From positions 1-64,000 of the forward strand of contig NZ_SOBT01000009.1 of assembly GCF_004364935.1 (NCBI RefSeq): DNA of 64,000 nucleotides. The letters are read 5' to 3'. How positions within the stretch are numbered: the first letter of the stretch is position 1; each line of letters begins with the position of its first letter. Positions 60,388 through 64,000 of the stretch are shown here, one piece after another. The notes beneath the pieces were generated by a model. That model was not told the origin of the DNA and searched no databases. It saw only the letters and a list, made by a program, of their open reading frames with translations. The DNA comes from Panacagrimonas perspica (GTDB taxonomy: Bacteria > Pseudomonadota > Gammaproteobacteria > Nevskiales > Nevskiaceae). The position numbers and the translations under genes were made by a program.

Positions 60388-61239
60388 TCAAGACTCCTTG
60401 AACTTCGGCTTGGTGGGATCGAACAGCCCGCGCAGCCGGTGATCCGCTCTTGCGTCGTTGATCCTCGGCTTCTTCAGGTTCGCCTGCAGGTAGGCCTCGG
60501 CCTCCTCTCGATCCTGGCGCAGGTCCGGGTAGTACTTGTCGAAGATCCGCTTCAGGTAGGCCGCGAGATTGGGCTTGGACCGCACGTACTGGCCGATCGG
60601 GCTCGGGAACGGCGTCAGTGCGACATGCGCCAGGCCGGCATACACGTTGGCGTCGAGTGAGCACGGCCGGTCGCCGTAGAGGTACGGCTTGTCGCCGAGC
60701 AGATCTGACATCGCGTCGGTCAGCTTGCGCGCGGTGAACTCGATCTCGGCCTCGGTGTTGCGACCCGCGCCGTGCCACCAGAACTGCGTGAGCAGGTGAT
60801 CACGGAAGGCTTCGACAGGCGCGCGGCGCTGCTCTTCGGGAAGCCAGGACAGGAACTTGACCCAGAGCGGATCGTAGATCGCGAAATCCTCGTCACGCCG
60901 ATAGCGCGTCTGAACGACAATCCAGTACCAGCACTCGCCGATCATGCGATGCATCAGCGTCACGGCGCCGCGCTGCTCCTTGGTCAGCCAGTTGTCGAGA
61001 GGATCGCCGTACTTCTCCTCGAGGTAGTACTGGATGAGCTGCGTGTCGTCGACGCTCGTCCCATCCGTGTCGATGATCCAGGGCAGCTTGCCCTTCGGCG
61101 TCTTGGTCAGATCGCCCTTCTCCAGGATCACCGCCTTGAACGGAATCTTCGCCATTCGCAGGTAGGCGTCGGTGTACGACACGAAGGGGCTCATGTCCGA
61201 ACAGCCCCACGCCGGCAGGTAGCCATACAGGGTCATCAT
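60388..61239 (-). CDS. Glutathione S-transferase-like protein
   Basis: A 283-residue protein with a GST N-terminal thioredoxin-like fold (LYGYLPAWGCSDMSPFVSY, KLPWIIDTDG, DDTQLIQYYLEEKYG) and a C-terminal helical domain with DANVYAGLAHVALTPFPSP. It is longer than typical GSTs, resembling the FAXC/metaxin-type or specialised catabolic GSTs. May open or detoxify an epoxide or other electrophile. Starts at ATG 61239 or the adjacent ATG. Its stop lies 4 bp before the SDR gene. Confidence 0.88.
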   Translation of the reverse strand: MMTLYGYLPAWGCSDMSPFVSYTDAYLRMAKIPFKAVILEKGDLTKTPKGKLPWIIDTDGTSVDDTQLIQYYLEEKYGDPLDNWLTKEQRGAVTLMHRMIGECWYWIVVQTRYRRDEDFAIYDPLWVKFLSWLPEEQRRAPVEAFRDHLLTQFWWHGAGRNTEAEIEFTARKLTDAMSDLLGDKPYLYGDRPCSLDANVYAGLAHVALTPFPSPIGQYVRSKPNLAAYLKRIFDKYYPDLRQDREEAEAYLQANLKKPRINDARADHRLRGLFDPTKPKFKES

Positions 61240-61290
61240 CGCGTCTTCTCCTCATGGTCGCGGCACTGACGGCCGCTGATTGATACGGTG

Positions 61291-61977
61291 TTACCAGGGC
61301 AGTGACTGCCCATTGGCGTGACGGAACGTGCCCGTCGTTTCGATGCTCAATTCGTCGACCCGCGCGATCAGGCCCTTCGCCGAGACTTCCGGCTCCACCA
61401 GCATGCCGACGGTGGCCTGGTCGGTGAGCGCGGCCGTCATCCTGGTTCGCACGCTGCCCGGATGCAGCAGGATCACCGCGATGCCCCGGGGCTTCAGTTC
61501 GTGCGACAGGTTGATGCCGGCCATGTTCGCGGCGGCCTTCGAGATCCGGTAACCGTACAAGCCACCGCTGCCGTTCTCGGACAGCGAGCCGACGCGACTG
61601 GTGACGATGCCGATCTTGCCGCCCGGCCCCATTCTCGGAAGCAGGGCTTCGGTGACTCGAAGCGGTCCGAGCGTGTTGACCGCGAACTCGCGCTGGAATG
61701 CCTGGTAGTCGAACTCGCCGAGCTTGCGCTCGATGACCAGGCCCGCATTGTTGACGACGACGTCCACGCGGCGATCGCCGATCTGCCGCAGCAGCGCGTG
61801 GACGCCGGACTCCGACGTGACGTCGACGCCGCTGACCGCCTCGACACCGGCCTTGCCGCGGACGGCCGACGCATCGTCGAGACAGGCCGCGATGACGGTG
61901 TCGCCCCGAGCACCCACTTGCACGCACATCGCCGCGCCGATACCGCGGTCAGCACCCGTGACAACCCATATCGCCAT
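61291..61977 (-). CDS. Short-chain dehydrogenase/reductase (2), C-factor-like
   Basis: A 228-residue SDR: VTGADRGIG (6-14), NNAGLV, catalytic YGYRISKAA with Tyr-x3-Lys. Short for the family and similar to the C-factor/carbonyl-reductase branch. Between the LLM oxidoreductase and GST-like genes on the same strand. The substrate is unknown. Confidence 0.9.
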   Translation of the reverse strand: MAIWVVTGADRGIGAAMCVQVGARGDTVIAACLDDASAVRGKAGVEAVSGVDVTSESGVHALLRQIGDRRVDVVVNNAGLVIERKLGEFDYQAFQREFAVNTLGPLRVTEALLPRMGPGGKIGIVTSRVGSLSENGSGGLYGYRISKAAANMAGINLSHELKPRGIAVILLHPGSVRTRMTAALTDQATVGMLVEPEVSAKGLIARVDELSIETTGTFRHANGQSLPW

Positions 61978-61999
61978 GTTGTTCGCTACCTTGTTTTCG

Positions 62000-63082
62000 T
62001 CAGGCCGCCTTGGCCTGCGTTCCGAGTGTGCGCAGTTCGGGGATCACCTTCTTCGCGAACAGCGTCATGCTGCGCTCGGCGTCCTCGTACGGCATGCCCG
62101 CATAGCTGAAGACGCCGGTAAATGCGTCGCCGCCGGTCTTCTGGCAGGTGCTCACGATCTTCTCGTAGCACTGCTCCGGCGTTCCCCAGACGTGCAGGTT
62201 GACGAACATCTCGGCCAGGGCGTCCACACCGCCGGCGGTGCTGGCCGCTTCCTGCATCGCCTTGTAGGACTCGTATCCCTTGGTCTTGCCCAGGTGGTCG
62301 CCCACCAGTTCGTAGTGCTCGATCACCGACCGCCAATAGCCGCCAATGTATTTGCGCGCCTTCTCTTCCGCACGATCCGCGTTGTCGTCGCAGAAGGTCC
62401 ATGCCGTGATCCATGGGGCGGGCGCAGGGGCCTTCTGATACTCGCGAAAGGCTGCGGAATACGCTGCGATTTCGGCGGCGTGCTCTTCCCAAGGCTTCAT
62501 CGGGATCACCAGCAGTCCGACGCCCAGGCGCGCCATGATCGGCTGCGACTCCGGCGACATCGCGGCCGCGTAGCTGCGGCCGTGGAAGCCCTTCATCGGA
62601 CGAGGACGGATCTCGCGCCTCACCTGCTTGATGTACTTGCCGTCGTATTCGCACCAGCCGCGCTCGAGACCTTCGAGCACCATCTCGGCCGACTCGATGA
62701 AACGCGGACGGCTTTCGTTCTGGTCGACGCCGAAGCCTTCGAACTCGACGCGGCCCAGGCCGCGACCGATGCCCAGGATCACGCGGCCGTTGCTCTGGTG
62801 CTCGAGCATCGAGACTTTCTCGGCGACCCGCATCGGATCGTTCCACGGCAGCACGACCACCATCGTGCCGAGCTGCACCTTGCGCGTGCGGCCCGCGAAG
62901 TACGCGAGATGCTGGAACACGTCCGGGCACATCGTGTAATCGGTGAAGTGATGCTCGACGCCCCACAGGGAGTCGAAACCCAATGGCTCGATCAGATCGC
63001 CCAGGCGCAGTTCATTGCGATAGATCTCGGCGTCGTCCGTGCGGCCAACGGCCTGGAAGATGGGGCAAGCTCCGACGTGCAT
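62000..63082 (-). CDS. LLM-class flavin-dependent oxidoreductase (bacterial luciferase-like)
   Basis: A 360-residue TIM-barrel flavin enzyme. Signatures: GFDSLWGVEHHFTDY near the N-terminus, VQLGTMVVVLPWNDP and VILGIGRGLGRVEFEGFGVD, typical of FMN monooxygenases or F420-dependent reductases. In a proteobacterium without F420 this is more likely an FMNH2-dependent monooxygenase; no flavin reductase gene is next to it. It leads the four-gene run. The region upstream holds the sequence motif shared with 191-221. Confidence 0.9.
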   Translation of the reverse strand: MHVGACPIFQAVGRTDDAEIYRNELRLGDLIEPLGFDSLWGVEHHFTDYTMCPDVFQHLAYFAGRTRKVQLGTMVVVLPWNDPMRVAEKVSMLEHQSNGRVILGIGRGLGRVEFEGFGVDQNESRPRFIESAEMVLEGLERGWCEYDGKYIKQVRREIRPRPMKGFHGRSYAAAMSPESQPIMARLGVGLLVIPMKPWEEHAAEIAAYSAAFREYQKAPAPAPWITAWTFCDDNADRAEEKARKYIGGYWRSVIEHYELVGDHLGKTKGYESYKAMQEAASTAGGVDALAEMFVNLHVWGTPEQCYEKIVSTCQKTGGDAFTGVFSYAGMPYEDAERSMTLFAKKVIPELRTLGTQAKAA

Positions 63083-63170
63083 GCGCGGTCTCCGTCCGTT
63101 GCGCGGTCTCAGGGGCCGTGCTCGAGGCCAGCCCTCCGGAAGTCGACGGAGTTTGCGCCCGTCATCAGGA

Positions 63171-63207
63171 CCGAGGAACTAGGGGGCTCCCTCACCCCCG
63201 AGGGTAG
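63171..63207 (-). promoter_or_regulatory. Candidate activator site upstream of the LLM oxidoreductase run
   Basis: On minus: CCTACCCTCGGGGGTGAGGG, then GAGCCCCCTAGTTCCTCGG. It shares ACCCTCG and CCCTA(A/G)TT with the element before the gene at 1-105 (spacing 4 bp longer). Located about 90 nt upstream of ATG 63082. Confidence 0.4.
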
Positions 63208-63267
63208 GACGCAGGCACCCTCGATCGGGACGTCGTCGAGCCGCCGTCGGGATGAACTTCCGCCCGG

Positions 63268-63969
63268 TCATCCGGGCAGGTTCGTCGCCAGGAAAGCCAG
63301 GGTGCGCCCACGTGCGAGCGCGGCCGCCGTCTGGTTGTAGTTCGAGCGCGACCAGCAGTTGAAGCCGTGCTCGACGCCCTCGTAGACCTCGATCATCACG
63401 TTGTCGCGACCCGCGAACGCGTCGCGCACCGACTGGACGGAGGGCAGCGGAATGAAGCTGTCGTTCTCCGCGAAGTGCAGCAGGATCGGCGCGCGGATCT
63501 TCGGAACCTCGGACAGCACCGTCGGGATGCCGCCGCCGTAGTAGCACACCGCAGCGTCGACATCCGTTTCCGCGGCCAAGTGATACGACAGGCGTCCGCC
63601 CATGCAGTAGCCCATCGATGCAACAGGGCCTGTGCACTCGGGCAGTCCGCGCAGCAGCTTCAACGCGTCAGCGAGGTCCTGCGTGCACTGCGTGAATTTC
63701 GCGCGCCGGACCAGATCCAATCCCTTCGCGAAGCCGTCCTTGTCGTAGCCGAGCTGGATGCCCGGCTCCTCGCGCCAGAACACGTCGGGCGCCAGCACGG
63801 TGTAGCCATCCATCGCGTATTGATCGGCCACGCCCCGGATGTGTTCGTTGACGCCGAATATTTCCTGGATCAGCAGGATGCCCGGCCCGCGTCCTGTCGG
63901 CGGCAAGGAGAGATAAGCCTTGAACGTTCCGCCGTCGCCTGCCTTCACGTCGATCCACTTCGAATTCAT
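63268..63969 (-). CDS. Dienelactone hydrolase family protein
   Basis: A 233-residue alpha/beta hydrolase with the cysteine nucleophile C122 (MGYCMGGRL), E36 (IQEIFGVN), acid in FAENDSFIP (about 170) and His in VEHGFNCW (about 200). This Cys-His-Asp triad with the auxiliary Glu is the dienelactone hydrolase pattern. It cleaves cyclic ester products of (chloro)catechol pathways, or other esters; no catechol dioxygenase is in the window. ATG 63969 is preceded by GAGGAG. The first gene from the right edge; the last 31 bases contain no further gene start. Confidence 0.9.
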   Translation of the reverse strand: MNSKWIDVKAGDGGTFKAYLSLPPTGRGPGILLIQEIFGVNEHIRGVADQYAMDGYTVLAPDVFWREEPGIQLGYDKDGFAKGLDLVRRAKFTQCTQDLADALKLLRGLPECTGPVASMGYCMGGRLSYHLAAETDVDAAVCYYGGGIPTVLSEVPKIRAPILLHFAENDSFIPLPSVQSVRDAFAGRDNVMIEVYEGVEHGFNCWSRSNYNQTAAALARGRTLAFLATNLPG

Positions 63970-64000
63970 GTTCCCGCTCCTCGTCACGTTTCAATCGCAG

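Overview
The window looks like chromosomal DNA of an aerobic, high-GC proteobacterium (beta- or gammaproteobacterial; I cannot decide which) that lives on aromatic compounds. Grounds: a complete boxABC set with BoxR and benzoate-CoA ligase, an NAD-linked Fds formate dehydrogenase, PQQ alcohol dehydrogenases, a DUF1302-type outer-membrane protein, and many short palindromic repeats between genes. I saw no rRNA, tRNA, CRISPR array or intact insertion sequence.

Layout. 1-105: start of a hydantoinase A-type gene running off the left edge. 555-10420 (minus): one-carbon run fdsG-fdsB-(GxxExxY gene)-fdsA-fdhD-fdsD, then a steroid-isomerase-like protein, a GNAT, a nitrilase-family hydrolase and glutathione-dependent formaldehyde dehydrogenase, ending at a terminator. 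A ModE/PBP-like regulator is divergent at 10587. 11838-15553: an exported protein and two MFS transporters. 15794-20404: two tandem lipoprotein quinohaemoprotein alcohol dehydrogenases. 20632-22862: MetY, OsmC and a small unknown gene. 22965-33625: benzoate (box) pathway, with boxR-boxC-boxB-boxA-enoyl hydratase-MaoC-thiolase on minus and a DUF4863 gene plus benzoate-CoA ligase divergent on plus; TGCA-N6-TGCA operators lie at both control regions. 34020-36634: groEL without groES and an alpha/beta hydrolase.

36693-49132 (minus) is the most unusual part: a ten-gene run with two HyuA-type subunits, a small Acetone_carb_G subunit and a HyuB-type subunit in the order known for acetophenone carboxylase, with an alpha/beta hydrolase, a medium-chain reductase, a URO-D-like protein, a CobW GTPase and a BKACE (DUF849) enzyme. 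I infer that a ketone is carboxylated to a beta-keto acid and that BKACE transfers its acyl group to CoA. For acetophenone this would give benzoyl-CoA, the substrate of the box enzymes about 10 kb away. BoxC releases formate, which the fds enzyme can oxidise.

49588-63969: a secreted hendecad-repeat coiled-coil protein, the DUF1302 protein, an acyl-CoA ligase, a soluble PAS kinase with a FixJ-type regulator, a class C beta-lactamase-fold hydrolase, a GcvA-like LysR regulator, an SDR/GST/SDR/LLM-oxidoreductase run and a dienelactone hydrolase.

Two repeat families run through the window. One (13 copies) is a double-hairpin GTAGCCCGG element sitting on gene ends, where it often supplies the TAG stop; one copy is inserted in frame inside a carboxylase gene. 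The other (7 copies) is an inverted repeat of about 39 bp in gaps between co-directional genes; one copy carries a GxxExxY (PD-(D/E)xK-like) gene, and the others look like empty derivatives.
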